The notes beneath the pieces are model-generated. The model saw nothing but the letters and a program-made list of their open reading frames with translations. It had not been told where the DNA came from and did not search any database. A DNA stretch of 64,000 nucleotides from Laetiporus sulphureus 93-53 (lineage: Eukaryota; Basidiomycota; Agaricomycetes; Polyporales; Laetiporaceae): assembly GCF_001632365.1 (NCBI RefSeq), contig NW_024468557.1, positions 241,799-305,798 of the forward strand, written 5' to 3'. Made by a program: the position numbers and the translations under genes. This document shows, piece after piece, positions 21,340-32,890 of the stretch (positions are counted from its first letter, which is position 1; every line of letters begins with the position of its first letter).

Positions 21340-22995
21340 TCACAATTCATCTCTCACTGCAGCGGAGAATTTTGGCGTTTTGGGAGGTTCTTGAGTGAGG
21401 AACATGGAGAGGAAGTCATGGACGATGTCAGCCGCTGCAATGCCGGTGATCTCCGCTGCGAAGAGTTAGCATCTGTCTAATCAAGCAAAGGCAAACACAC
21501 CATTATCGTACGCAGGAGCAACCTCGACGATGTCCGCGCCTCTGTAAGACGAGTGTCATTGTTTGTCTACCACAGCATGAGAAGCCTTACTCACACGAAG
21601 TTAAGCCCAGCAAGACCACGGATAATGCGCTTCACTTCACGCGTGGTCCAGCCTCCAGCCTCGGGCGTGCCAGCTGCACGAACGGACTCAGATCCTAAAC
21701 TGCATCATGACAAACGAGGCATGGCTTACTCGCAGGAGCCAAACCAGGATCTGTTCAAAAAAAGGCCTTCAACGCTAACGCTGATGGCTATGAACGCATA
21801 GATGGCACACCTATGACATCGATGTCGAGACTGCGCAGCAATCAGTAAGCGTAGAAGATACATCAAGCAAAGTAGAGGATGCACCTCAAGTATACGGGTG
21901 AGCTACCGACGCGTTTGCGAATACGCTTGATGATCTCGGTAACACCTAGATCATCAATGTCATCAGTCGAGATCAGCTGGAAGCCGACTGTTTGGTCGTT
22001 CTCTATATCGCCTATGCCCTGCAACACAGTCCCGTCGGTCAGCTCCGTGAAAGGCTCGACGTACAAAATGAATAACATACGGCGAGCTTGCAACGGATGC
22101 CAGCATGGATGCTCGTGTTGGTCATCAAGCCTTCTTCCTGAGCGAGGTAGAAAAAGGTGCCGTGAGTTACTCGTGACTGCTCTGTGCTCGTCCCCGGGTA
22201 TGCAGCCCAAGTATCCAAGTGAGCATCGAAATGGATAACAGAGATCGGTCCGTAGACTTTGTGAAGTGAGCGGAGGATCGGGAGAACGATGGTATGGTCG
22301 CCGCCGAGACTGGTGCCGCCTCTGTGAGACCATGCTTGTGCGACCATGGGCAGATCGCTTACGTGATAATTCGGGGGTGCTCCTGGCCGTCCTTTGCGAA
22401 GTCGCGAACAACAGCGGGGCTATCAGTCAAACCCTTGGTGACGACTGGTCGGGCGAGCAGGCTGGAGTAGGCGACCTCCATTTGGTCGACAGCCAGTGCA
22501 TTGTCGAATGGGCTGACTGGCACCTGTCTAGGAGCTTGACGAGCTTCTCCTGCGAGCAGGCAGCACTACACTTACATCACCACAATCAATGATCTTTGAA
22601 CCCAGTTCGTACGGGTTCACCCTCCAGGCTAAGGTGTATCCTCGCGTCTCCCTTTGCCTTCTGCTGCCAGAACGAATAGCGTATGGACCAAAGCGCGCAC
22701 CAGGACGATACGTAACTGCAGTGTCGAAGGGCATGCCCAAAAGCGCTATGTCAAACTCGGTCGCGGTATCTTCCAAACAGCGACTGTATGGCAGATGAGC
22801 GAACGCCAAAGGGCCAGAGAAGCCCTGATCAATCTGTTTCCCATATTTCTTGAGCCATGCATCTGCATCTGCGTAATCGTAGCCGTCGACCGTCGATGCG
22901 AACTGCTCTAAGGGAATCTGGCGCTCATGCTCATGGCCGCAGACCGAGAGGGCGAGCACGGCGAGAGAAATGAGGCAAGAGAACGACTTCAACAT
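21340..22995 (-). CDS. Agmatinase/arginase-family ureohydrolase with signal peptide and RDEL end
   Basis: Dinuclear manganese hydrolase that, in the agmatinase branch, splits agmatine into putrescine and urea. The start at 22995 gives a signal peptide (MLKSFSCLISLAVLALSVCG). Then come DIALLGMPFDTAVTYRPGAR and GPYAIRSGSRR, characteristic of agmatinases. The metal-binding blocks are ITLGGDHTI and VIHFDAHLDTW, and SLDIDVIDP and GTPEAGGWTTREVKRII are split by introns near 21880-21600. After GIAAADIVHDFLSMFL the frame ends FSAAVRDEL. A C-terminal RDEL with a signal peptide suggests ER retention rather than secretion; this is inferred from the tetrapeptide alone. Confidence 0.9.
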
Positions 22996-23344
22996 GCTGG
23001 CAATGTCCAGAGAGAGGCTGATAAGGAGCTTGAACTTTTATAGTTGGCATTGGCTCCTCGATCAGCCGAGACGCGTAGACAATGACTCGCGCATTGATAA
23101 GTGAGACGCGTCGAAGCGCGGATGGCCGAGACGCGGGAAACGCGATAGTCACGGTTCACGTGATCGTTCTTCCTCGGACAGACCTCAATGCAACGAAGTA
23201 AAGACAAGATCTCGGCCGCAGCAATGAAGAAGTATTTATGCAACTAATATACAAAGACAGGACTTCCATCATCTCAGAGGCCACGACACCGTATTCAGAA
23301 AGCAAAGTCCAGAAACGTATCGCAGAAAAAGGACGCACTTTGTG
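22996..23344. other. Intergenic region upstream of the agmatinase gene
   Basis: 349 bases with the agmatinase promoter and the 3' flank of the next minus-strand gene. No feature recognised. Confidence 0.5.
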
Positions 23345-24376
23345 CTATAAGGTGCTAGTGTGATTCTTGGATAACCTTATGGGAGTCACGATCCACCGCC
23401 TCCTCAGCTTGGCCTTCTCGCTCGCTGCATCCAGTTCCTCCTTCGCGAGCGTGAGGACGCGCACCTCTCGTCGTTTCTCGGGGGAGTCGTCCACCTCGCC
23501 CTCCTCCGTGCGGTCTTGCTCCAAAATCTCGTCCTCCCTCAGGTCGATATCTCCACTGGAGAAAACGTTCTCCGGGGTTGCGCCGGACCGCGTCTTCCCA
23601 AACGACCCGAAGAAGGTAAGAGGAGAGGCGATGGCATTCGTGAACATCTCAGAAGCGTCATCAACCACGGTGCGAGGCTTGCGGGCTGGTATAGAACTGA
23701 GGAGATAGACTTTCTCCTTCCACGCATCCACAGATGTTCTTCTGACAGATTTACTTGTAGATGTTGTGTTGGATGGGTCCATTGCAAATGTCACGTTGAT
23801 GTTATGAGTCTGCCGGTCATGGGAGAAGCGTGGCAGAGGGTGGGAGTATGAGTTCGGAAAGGGGTGCACGACCGGTCTGCGGTGCCGCACGACCAATCGC
23901 CCATCTGCGTATCACCTCAATCGCTCGCGACTGCGTGTCTCTAGAGTGTAAATTGTGATAAAGCTCACCTTCGACATCGATAGCATGTCCGGAGCTCCTC
24001 GAGCAGAGGGCGCCAGATGTGTCTATGAAGAAGACCTGGTCGCTATGAGTATTGACTACATTGATATGCATTACGTTCTAAAATACACACCTGATTATCG
24101 CAGTCGGGCTTTCTCATACCTTCCATGCGTTGACAATCAGCTGCTGGCTGCCATATTATGGTCGATGTACTCACTTTCTACGAGGGAGGTCTCCGTCTCC
24201 GTGTACAATATGACGTTAGTCCCATCTTCAACCCAGCTCATCTCGACGTCCATCACGCGGTTGGTAGCCGCAGAGCGAATGATAAAGTAGCCAGCGGGAA
24301 AGCCATAGGTATGCAGGTCGGCGTCCATTGGTGCTATCTGCGAGTTGGCCGCTGCTTCCGCAGGGGTCAGCTGCAT
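23345..24376 (-). CDS. Trefoil (ricin-B-like) domain protein with charged C-terminal tail
   Basis: A family I associate with agaricomycetes, without known function. The start at 24376 gives MQLTPAEAAANSQ. The trefoil-like part includes PAGYFIIRSAATNRVMDVEM, DGTNVILYTETETSLVE, PDCDNQVFFIDTSG and SRSSGHAIDVEGE, then RLVVRHRRPVVHPFPNSYSH after a small intron. The C-terminal third (SVDAWKEKVYLLSSIPARKP, DIDLREDEILEQD, VLTLAKEELDAASEKAK) is charged and partly helical. There is no signal peptide, so it is probably cytosolic. Short exons (near 24115-24075 and 24025-23965) make the splicing tentative. The 3' exon could be mistaken for a separate gene starting at 23782. Confidence 0.65.
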
Positions 24377-24676
24377 GCTCACGATTGAAATATCGGGAAA
24401 TTCCAGGAGGCTATGTCACTGTATGCACACGAGCACCCGCTTGACGAGTCGGAAGGACGATGATGGAGGACCAAGCGAGGACCAAGCGCCGCTTTTTCCA
24501 TGCGGCATGCACAGCAATACGCTGTTAGCGGCGGTCTAGCTAACAGTGGCCGGCGCTAATAAGGTGGATCCGTACACGCCGGCCGATGATATTCAAGTAG
24601 AGATACTTATAAGGTGAATCCAGCAGCTACAGAATACAAGCTAGCACAAGCACACATAGAACGGTACATATCAGTC
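24377..24676. other. Intergenic region, 300 bases
   Basis: Promoter of the trefoil gene and 3' flank of DCAF11. Nothing else seen. Confidence 0.5.
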
Positions 24677-27258
24677 TCATCGCTCCTCATCGGAGCCGTC
24701 TCCTAACGAGAATCCTCCTGGCATCTTTCTCATCATGTCACGTCTCTTGACTCCTCTTTCATCGGCCTCGGCATTTTTCCTCTCGACCCAATCTTCAAGT
24801 GTGCCGCCTCTCTTCGACATGCCCTTCCACTGCAGACGTACAACATGAGATCCCAAATATATAACTGAATGCAGAGAGCTGACCTCGTGTCTGGCAACGA
24901 TACTGCCTTCCCTGACGCTCCAATGCCCACCAAGCCAGCCCGTACTCATCATAATGGGTTGCTGTCCAACACGTTAGAGAAGTTCGACGTGGGAGGTTCG
25001 CAATACGAACCTCGGAATGCCAGCTAACGTCACGAACGCACACTCTTGTCTTCCGCGCGCTAGGGGGAAGCGGTGAGGGTTCAGGCCCAGAAGGGTCGCT
25101 CGACATGGGCAATGTTTCGGTGCGGTCGATGACCTGCAGCACTCGTCCATCCAAGGACCAGATCTGCAGCACGTATCATAATCGGTAAGCTACGGTCAGC
25201 CCAGAAGGACACCCAGACACTCACGTGGATTCTGCCGTCAGAACCACCGGAGTATATGTACTGCTGACCGGTAGTCTCTGCTGGACTGAAATGGCACCGA
25301 ATGAGAGTCCGTAAGACTTCATGGCCTGTGTATTGCATGACACTGCAATCCTGTGGATGCGACCTGAACCGAGGTTGAGAGTACGTTCCTCCTCTGTCGA
25401 TCACCGGTAAGGACGCATCCGCGAATAGTGCATATATGGAGACGCACCGGTAGTCGAAGTTCGGTATCCCGTACGATCTCCGCGAGCCCTTCTCGTATTC
25501 CTCGTTGCTCCGCATCATGCGAAGGTCCCACAGCCGCAAGACTTGATCTTTGCCATTCGAGATGATATAGCGCCCATCCCCTTTGGCCGATACATATGTG
25601 ATACCTTCGGTATGCCCTATCAACACCCCCGATGGTTTTTGCGAAGTCCCGAGCGAGCGACGATCCCTTGTAGTGGATGAGTTTCAAACTACATCGACTT
25701 GACTCGAAGTGTACATACCAGACCTTGATGAACGTATCGTCTGATGCACTGATTAGAACATTACCAGAAGCAGTATCTGCCCAACAACAGCTGTTGACAT
25801 CGTCCCCGTGGGCTCGGATCTTGACTGTGCGCTGGTCAGCTAGCAAGTCATATACTATAGTTCGCGTGTGAGAGGTATATCGTTCGGCTGACCGACATAA
25901 ACATACCGAATATCATGCCGCTGCCTCCCGCAACGACCTCATTGCCATCCGCAGAAAACTTGCAGCTCCAGATGCTCAAATCATCATCATAATCCCATAT
26001 CCCACGTCGTGATCGCACGGGGTCAGCAAATTGGATAGGAACTTGCACGGGAGATGAGTCAAGGGTCGTCGTCATATAGACGGTGCTGGACTACACTTCA
26101 AATCAACTTCATCCAGATTACAATACTGCGGAACTCACCATCGAAGCATATATTATCCTGTGACGCAGAAGAGGTATATTGGTATATGCGTTCGCTTTCT
26201 TCGCTGAAGACCATGAACTCACCTCTGATTGTCCGGACTGAGGTGCGAATCCGTAATAGTCCACCGACCGGGCGCCGCTTTGATCGTCTTGATGACTTTC
26301 ATCGTCGTCGCATGTCCATATTGCCGTTCAACATCCCGCCTTGGGCTTTGAGAACCATTGATTTCGAGAGGTGCAGTCGTGTCATACACATGGAGCCGAA
26401 AGTCTAGCACGAAAGGTGAGCCCGCAAACCAAAAATGAAGCAAAGGCAGTCTGCTTACCTCTGACACATGTATAGTAGAAGCTAGAATCTGGTGTGCAGG
26501 ATTTGCTTTGATCTCAACGATAAGAATGATTGGAAGATCCGGACAGACCTGAAGAGTATTGCCCGACATAAGCGTTAGCAGCGTATACGGCCACAGCAGT
26601 CCCCCTGCTGTTCGGAAGTAAGTCCTGCTCAACTTTCAGCAAAAGAGGCAAGTAACTAGTATAGAAACATACGCTAGTGATATCTTCCCTGTATATTGGA
26701 CGCGATCGCGTTGCTCTGTTGAGTAAGAGCTTTGCGATGCTATTATTCTTGTTACGAGAATTTATCTGATGCCCCAATCTCCCAAATTGTCCACCTCTAA
26801 GCAGTTCTAATCCTTCTGCCTTCGGTTCTTTGACTTCAGAGAACCACGTGGAGCGATCCCAATGAGGATTTCTTGCATGTGCATCCAACTCCCAATCCTC
26901 GTCCTCGTCGTCGCGGCCCATGTCCCCGTCGTCGTAAATGCGGCGGGAAGTATCACTAATCCTAATCCCAAGAAGCCGCTGCAGATGTCCAAGGCTAATG
27001 TTGCCCACTCTGACCGTCGATTGCTCTTGGTCGTTTGAAATGGTTTGGGGCGAGACCCGCAGTACACGGTGGGGCAGGCCGTCTACATACACCTCGCAGC
27101 GTGAGATGAATCGACACATTAGGTATACCGCGAAAATGCTGACTGTTGAATAGGGCCTCATCTTCCTCTACGCCTTCAGCAGCGAACTCAAGTCCATCCT
27201 CTGCCTCATCGTCATCATCGGCATCTGAATTCTCGTACACGTCTTCTCCGAGGTCCAT
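24677..27258 (-). CDS. DCAF11: WD40 protein, DCAF11/LEC14B type
   Basis: Beta-propeller protein whose animal and plant relatives are substrate receptors of CUL4-DDB1 ubiquitin ligases. The start at 27258 gives MDLGEDVYENSD and an acidic N-terminus. A helical part (HLQRLLGIRISDTSRR, EDITS) precedes the propeller. Signature stretches are RWTITDSHLSPDNQRM, IWSCKFSADGNEVVAGGSG, ADQRTVKIRAHGDDVNSCCW, LIGHTEGITYVSAKGDGRY, GKDQVLRLWDLRMMRSNEEY, YIYSGGSDGRIHIWSLDG and VCVRDVSWHS. The C-terminal tail is basic, ending SLGDGSDEER. About ten introns, many close to the minimum length. The WDxR element (WDLR) is the expected DDB1-contact motif. Confidence 0.88.
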
Positions 27259-28358
27259 GATGATATCCCGGACAAGCCGTCGATGCGTACAGGCAGCAGA
27301 AAGGAAGGATGAGCTTGCTGTCTTGGAGCTGAGCAAGCAAGATGGAGTTGCCGCCTGACCCCGAGAATTGGCCGAGCGCTAACACTAGATCTCACGCGGG
27401 ATGCGTTGACGCCCGTGTCTGCCATGCAAGAGGCGATGGGACACAGAAGCAGATGGACCGTCACAGAATAGATTGCTGGAACAATCACATTCCAACTCGA
27501 GACATTTGCACACCAATAGGATGTTACACAGAGGTTCGGCGGGCTGGAAGGTATGCAGTGGCAAGTGCTACACTCTGAGTCCGTTCCTAGGCTGCGCAAA
27601 ACATAACATGACTGCGAAGGTTTGTCGGTGTAGGAGAAGTTGACAAGGCAAGCGAGACGGTGTTGCAATAACCAGCGTTGACTCCGACGTTGGCTGTGCG
27701 CTTGCACAAATGAAACGGCCGGAGCACAGTTGAAGCAGAACGTCCAAGCAGTCCTTACACAACGGCTGTGCATTGGCGATGTCTCCTGGATCCGATAAGA
27801 TACACATCACAGATGATTCTGCCGAGTATTCCGCCTTTCGAGCATAGGTGAATTCATCGGAATCAAAGAACGATCAGGACGCATCCCGAGTGGCGGAGAG
27901 CTGCAACAGGACAACACACCAGATAGCCATCGTATGCAATCCAACAGTGCAGGGAGACACTGAAATGATACGAACGTTTGAGTCATGCATACGGCGATGG
28001 GCGCACAGCAGCAATCCAGACAATTATCCACTTAGCATTTAGTTGAGACGTGACCAGATTGCAAGACAAAAGGTGAGAGTGAGGCATGCGGATTCGCGTA
28101 GAAGAGATGAACCATTTCAGGATACAGAAGAACACAGCATATGAGAAAACGGCATTGCGGGTCCAACGGACAAAAGTGCGCAGCGACAGTGCAGGACTAA
28201 AAACGACGCCTGCGCTGCGATCGGTCGAAACGCGGTCGTGGGAAAATCTCTAGACACGTGCACGTGAGCAGAAATGCCCCCCTCGCCTGAGCCACGGTGC
28301 ACTCTTGCTCTTCTGATTCGTATCTGTCTGTCTCAGTGGCTAAAGTCGCCGACAGCTG
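27259..28358. other. Divergent intergenic region between DCAF11 and TBL1
   Basis: 1.1 kb. Several short open frames overlap on both strands, none with a domain or consistent splice sites. The right end carries a double E-box (28255-28266). Otherwise I see nothing. Confidence 0.5.
28255..28266. promoter_or_regulatory. Double E-box CACGTGCACGTG
   Basis: Two abutting CACGTG hexamers form a perfect 12-bp palindrome 93 bases upstream of the TBL1 start. CACGTG is the classic site of bHLH factors such as Cbf1/Pho4/USF. Direct abutment of two copies is uncommon, so a real regulatory site is plausible. Confidence 0.5.
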
Positions 28359-30647
28359 ATGGGGATGCCTCCTCCAATCAAGATCACTGCGGAAGAAGTC
28401 AATCTTCTTATCTATGCATATTTCCAGGATTCCGGTATGTCGCTTAGTACTCGCAATTATGCATCCGATTATGACACATTTACGTGCAGGATTCCAACAC
28501 AGTGCCTTCGTGCTCCATGCAGAAAGCAAGCTAGAGAGTTCATCTTACTTCGGCAGACATATACCACGCGGAGAGCTTGTCGAGCTACTGAGCAAAGCGC
28601 TACTATATACTGAAGTAGAAGCTCACTGGAAGGGCAACACCATGGCTGCCAATTGCCAGAAGCCGTTCTCGCTGCTAGAACGGCACGTTTGCTCTCAAGA
28701 CCCTGTTCTTACCGATACAGCTCCTGTAGATCAGGCGGCGCCAACCACCGTGGCCATCAATGGCGACAGCCACTCACAGCGGCCAACGACAAATGGAATT
28801 AACAGCACGACTGAACCTGTCGCAAAACGGAAAGCCAGCACGCCCATCGCCGGAAACACCCCCACAGAGAAACGCGCGAGGACATCTCCTCCGACAGACG
28901 ACAACATGGAAGTAGATAGCAACGCTTCTTCCTCAGCCGAATGTACGCCATTTCTTATATCGGCCGAGCTGATGCGTAGGATATGCCACCTGTCTAATAA
29001 AGGGATTGCGTTGAAAGCCAAACAGGTTGATGCTAGGGTTTCTTCGGGTCCTAGTGGTTCTGGTGAACTTAAAAAGCAACCTAAAGCTAAGCGGCCTCCC
29101 GGTCCCGCTGATGATCTGACGGATCCATCTGTCGTAAGCCTACTGAAAGGGCACAAGACGGAGGTAGGCAATATAGCGTGCATAATCACTAGATATCTGA
29201 TCTATCATCCATCACAGGTCTTCGTATGTGCTTGGAACCCAACAAAGAAAAGCACACTGGCATCAGGGTAAGTCACCAGCGTAGAGTTCATCATATTTTA
29301 ATAAATCCACCATTATAGGTCGAGGGATACTGTAGTCCATTTATGGAATGTGCCAGAATCCCGTTCGGAAGGGTCCCCAATACCTCCGAAGATTGGCCCT
29401 CCTATGACGTTGGCCTATCCCTCGAAATCAGAGCAAGGCGATCTAACATCGCTAGATTGGACTCGCGATGGTTCTCTGCTTGCCATCGGGTCATATGATG
29501 CGATCCTTCGAGTCTGTACGGCTTCGGGTGAACTGTACTTCTCACATACACAGCATGAGGTAGGCTTTGTCGCTCGTCGCCTCGATCACCGCTAGACTGA
29601 TATGTCCGATCCTTCGGTGAGAAGGGGCCAATATTTGCGACGCGTTTTTCGAAATCTGGCCGTTGGCTCCTAACGGCCAGTCTAGATGGAACTGCGTGCG
29701 TCTGGGATGTAGCACAAAAGAGATTGCATCAGCAATATCAGTGCCATAAGGGTACGCTATTAACTGATGTGAGCACAAGATTGATTCCACTGGGCTAATC
29801 GTTCTTCTGCTTGCAGATTGCTGTCTGGATGTCGATTGGCTTACTGATGACATATTCGCGAGTTGCGGGGCGGATGGAAAGATACAGATCATGAGTTTGG
29901 AGCACTCGAGACCTCCAAAAACGCTTCTGTAAGTTCATTTAATGGGGAAGAGGGAAGGGATGCTGAAGCACGGAATTGTTGCAAGGGGCCATACAACCGA
30001 AGTTAATCAAATCAAATGCAGCCCCTCGCGGACAAAGATCGCTTCGTGTTCAGATGACCGTACGGCCCGGGTTTGGAATATCGAAGATGTCGTCTTTGAT
30101 CGGCCACCGAATGACGAAGTCATAGTGCTCAAGGGCCATACAAATACTGTCAGCGGCATCGCGTGGTGTCCAATGACTGCTGAGGGCGAGCATGAACTGC
30201 TAGCGACGTTCGTGGTCTTGTCAAGATAAATTGCAATGATCTTTGCTGATGCGCTCCGCGGATGTAGGTCATCATTCGACGGAACATCGCGGCTATGGGA
30301 TAGTGTGACGGGACAATGTTTGCGAGTATTTCAGGATCACAAACGGCATGTGTATGCGCTTGCATTCAGCCCGGATGCCCGTTTCTTTGCGACCGGAGGC
30401 GGTGATGGTTGGCTGCACGTATATGATGTTAAGGTGGGCCGCAAGTAGTCGTTAATGATCGCGTCGATGACTAATGCGACATTCTCAGGCTAAGCAGAAG
30501 CGATGGTCATGGTATGCGGGCTCGGAGAAGCCAGGAATCTTCGAGATAGACTGGCAGCAGTCGGGAAATATCAACCGCATGGCTCTGGCTCTCGAGTCCA
30601 ACCAAGTCGGTGTCGTTGACGTTACTCGAGTACCTCTTCTCCAATAG
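28359..30647 (+). CDS. SIF2: LisH-WD40 corepressor subunit, TBL1/Sif2 type
   Basis: Scaffold of a histone-deacetylase corepressor (Set3C/SMRT-like). The N-terminal LisH motif spans the first intron (EEVNLLIYAYFQDSG / FQHSAFVLHAES). A disordered linker with a likely nuclear signal follows (KRKASTPIAG, EKRARTS). WD repeats start at LLKGHKTE/VFVCAWNPT and include STLASGSRDTVVHLWNV, FSKSGRWLLTASLDGTACVW, CGADGKIQIMSLE, GHTTEVNQIKCSPSRTKIAS, SDDRTARVWNI, LKGHTNTVSGIAWCP, SFDGTSRLWDS and HKRHVYALAFSPDARFFAT. The end is MALALESNQVGVVDVTRVP. About eight introns. Initiation at 28359 or two codons later (28365). Confidence 0.92.
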
Positions 30648-30887
30648 TTTATTGCTGTTGGTAGTCCACACAACGCAGTGTTACACTTCTCCTTGCAATT
30701 ACTTGCGTTATTTTATGATGCTATTTACACGAATCGCATCGCTTGTTATGTTCTCGGAGCGCCGGACACTTTCGTGTCCGAGGAAAGTGATGTCACGCAC
30801 ATGCCGAGCGAATACGCGGCTCGCGATTTATGAGTGCGCGTGGCCACTCTCTTTCCTTTACCTTTACCTCCATCTCGCTCGTCCGCC

Positions 30888-32186
30888 ATGTTTCGTGTCG
30901 GAATCGTATCTTCATTACGACCACTGTCAAGTCCATTGGTCGCCCAAGCTGCTCGACGGCCACTTCCAGCATCGAGCTTCCGGTCCTTCAGTAGCCTACG
31001 GCCGAATGTGTTCGCAACGCTGCAGAAGCGGTCCTCTGGCCTTCGCTCACCGTTCTTTTCCAACCATTCCCGCACGCTCTTGACGGATGCCTCTCCTGTC
31101 GTCGCTCGGCCATCACAGTCGGAGGCGTGGAAGCGTTATGGTATCACAGCTGTATGTGGTCCTCTCTGTGATTTGAATCCTGCGCATCGGGCTAAGCAAC
31201 GGGAGAACTATAGGTAACAGTTGCCGGCACGATTGTAGCGGTCGATCTCCTACTCAACCGCGAGACGCGGGACTCTCTGTCTCCGGCTGAGCAATCGTAC
31301 CTGCACGAAAGCTTCTTGTATGCCGGTGGTGGTCTCGGTGTAACTGCTCTGGTCGCTCGTTCGCTCTTCAAGAATGGATTCGCCTTCCGGGTCATGTCGG
31401 CCAATCCCTGGGTTGTGCTGGGAGTGAGTCTTGTGGGTAGCATTGGTACCATGATGGGTGCTATGTACACGCCCCCGGAGCACACGGTCTTGAAGCATGC
31501 GTTCTGGCTGGTATGTGTTTGGTGCTCTGCTCACTTGCGAAGATAGCCTAATAAAGATGTGCAGGGGTTCAATGCTTGCCAAGCTGCGACGCTCAGCCCT
31601 CTGTTCTTCTTCAGCCCTGCTATTCTATCTCGTGCTGCTCTCTACTCTGCGGGTGTGTTCGGTTCCTTGTCCTACATTGGTGCCACGGCTGCGTAAGCCT
31701 CCCCTTCCCTAAAAACCTACGCGCTCGTTCTCAGATCTTCATTTTTACACAGAAATGACAAGTACCTATACATGGGTGGACCCCTCCTCGCTGGTGTTAC
31801 TGTTGTGGCTCTGAGCTCCTTGGCGCCCATGGCTCTTCCCCTCGGTATGCGTGGATTGGCTGTTGCTGAAGCGATATCCTTGTACGGTGGTCTCGCGGTG
31901 TTTGGTGGATTCATTCTTTTCGAGTACGCATTCATATCATGAAGCTACTGGAGCGATTGTCGCTGATGTCCCATGCAGCACCCAAAAGATTCTGCAGCAT
32001 GCCCGTATGTCTCAGGTTGGAGCTGTCACGCGTGATCCAATGCGCGAGGCTATCAGTCTTGAGCTGGACATGATCAACATCTTGTGAGTAAATTTTATAT
32101 GCAAGACCAGTACCAAATCCTGACAGGTCATTGGCAGTATTCGCCTTGTGCAGATCCTCTCCATGCAACAGAATAGGAAGAAGTAA
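30888..32186 (+). CDS. Mitochondrial Bax-inhibitor-like membrane protein (GHITM/TMBIM5 type)
   Basis: Seven-helix inner-membrane protein of the TMBIM superfamily; the animal orthologue is linked to cristae structure and cation exchange. The N-terminus (MFRVGIVSSLRPLSSPLVAQ, then RPLPASSFRSFSSLRP) is a strong mitochondrial presequence. Membrane segments include GITAV/TVAGTIVAVDLLL, WVVLGVSLVGSIGTMMGAMY, GFNACQAATLSPLFFF, GVFGSLSYIGATAA, LLAGVTVVALSSLAPM and AEAISLYGGLAVFGGFILF. The family end DTQKILQHARMS...AISLELDMINIFIRLVQILSM is clear. Five or more exons; the last ends NRKK at 32186. Confidence 0.9.
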
Positions 32187-32890
32187 TGGTCTGACGTGGA
32201 CACAGTATCTGTAGAAGTATAATTGGTTGTATAAAAGGATTATCCTAACATGTATAACTCTGTGTGTGATTCCCTCCTATTCCCTGTTTTGTCATTCAGC
32301 ATCATGGGTATCGACGCGTCACGATCGCTTTATCGGTTGGACGCGGGAAGCACGACATTGTTAGTAACGGCAGCTCTTTCCGTCTCCATTTTGAGCTTGT
32401 TCTGAACAATGCGGATGTGTAGAACGTTGAATATTTGACGGAGACTGCCTCAGCAGAGCAGGAAGAAATTCGCGGCAACGGTACTTATGCAGGACAAGGT
32501 TGTGTACAAATGAAATGGCCCTATGTCCTGACCTCCCTCCTTTCAAAGGAGGTATTTGTGGTCTGCCTAGGCGAGGCGAAGAATGCGCATCTGTGGGTGC
32601 CTTATGTGCTGGACGTTTCTGGGGATTGGCTTATGTTGTTGACCAGGCATACGAGGATGTTTGATGGGGGGGAGGGGGGGGGGGTCAGCATACTACGTAG
32701 TCATTAACTGCGCACTATGTATCATAGTATGCATTTAGCATTGATCGTTATAGCGTTTAGCGTAGCACATATTGGTATCGACGGCAGTATCATGATAGCG
32801 ACGTCCACTACGATATTGATGCGAACATGCCACGAGAGAAATAAATGAAAGCATCGTCCATATACAGTCCCGAAGATCATTGAGAACCCT
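32187..32890. other. Convergent intergenic region with a long G run
   Basis: 704 bases between converging stops. Apart from the homopurine stretch at 32666-32684 there is no gene or repeat I can support. Confidence 0.5.
32666..32684 (+). repeat. G7-A-G11 homopolymer tract
   Basis: Nineteen bases with a single A interrupt, able in principle to form a G-quadruplex. It lies between two converging genes; length errors are common in such runs. Confidence 0.8.

Noticed and set aside
23345..23782. Separate small gene starting at 23782
   Set aside because: The frame joins the trefoil segment upstream without a stop and continues the same protein; the ATG at 23782 is internal.
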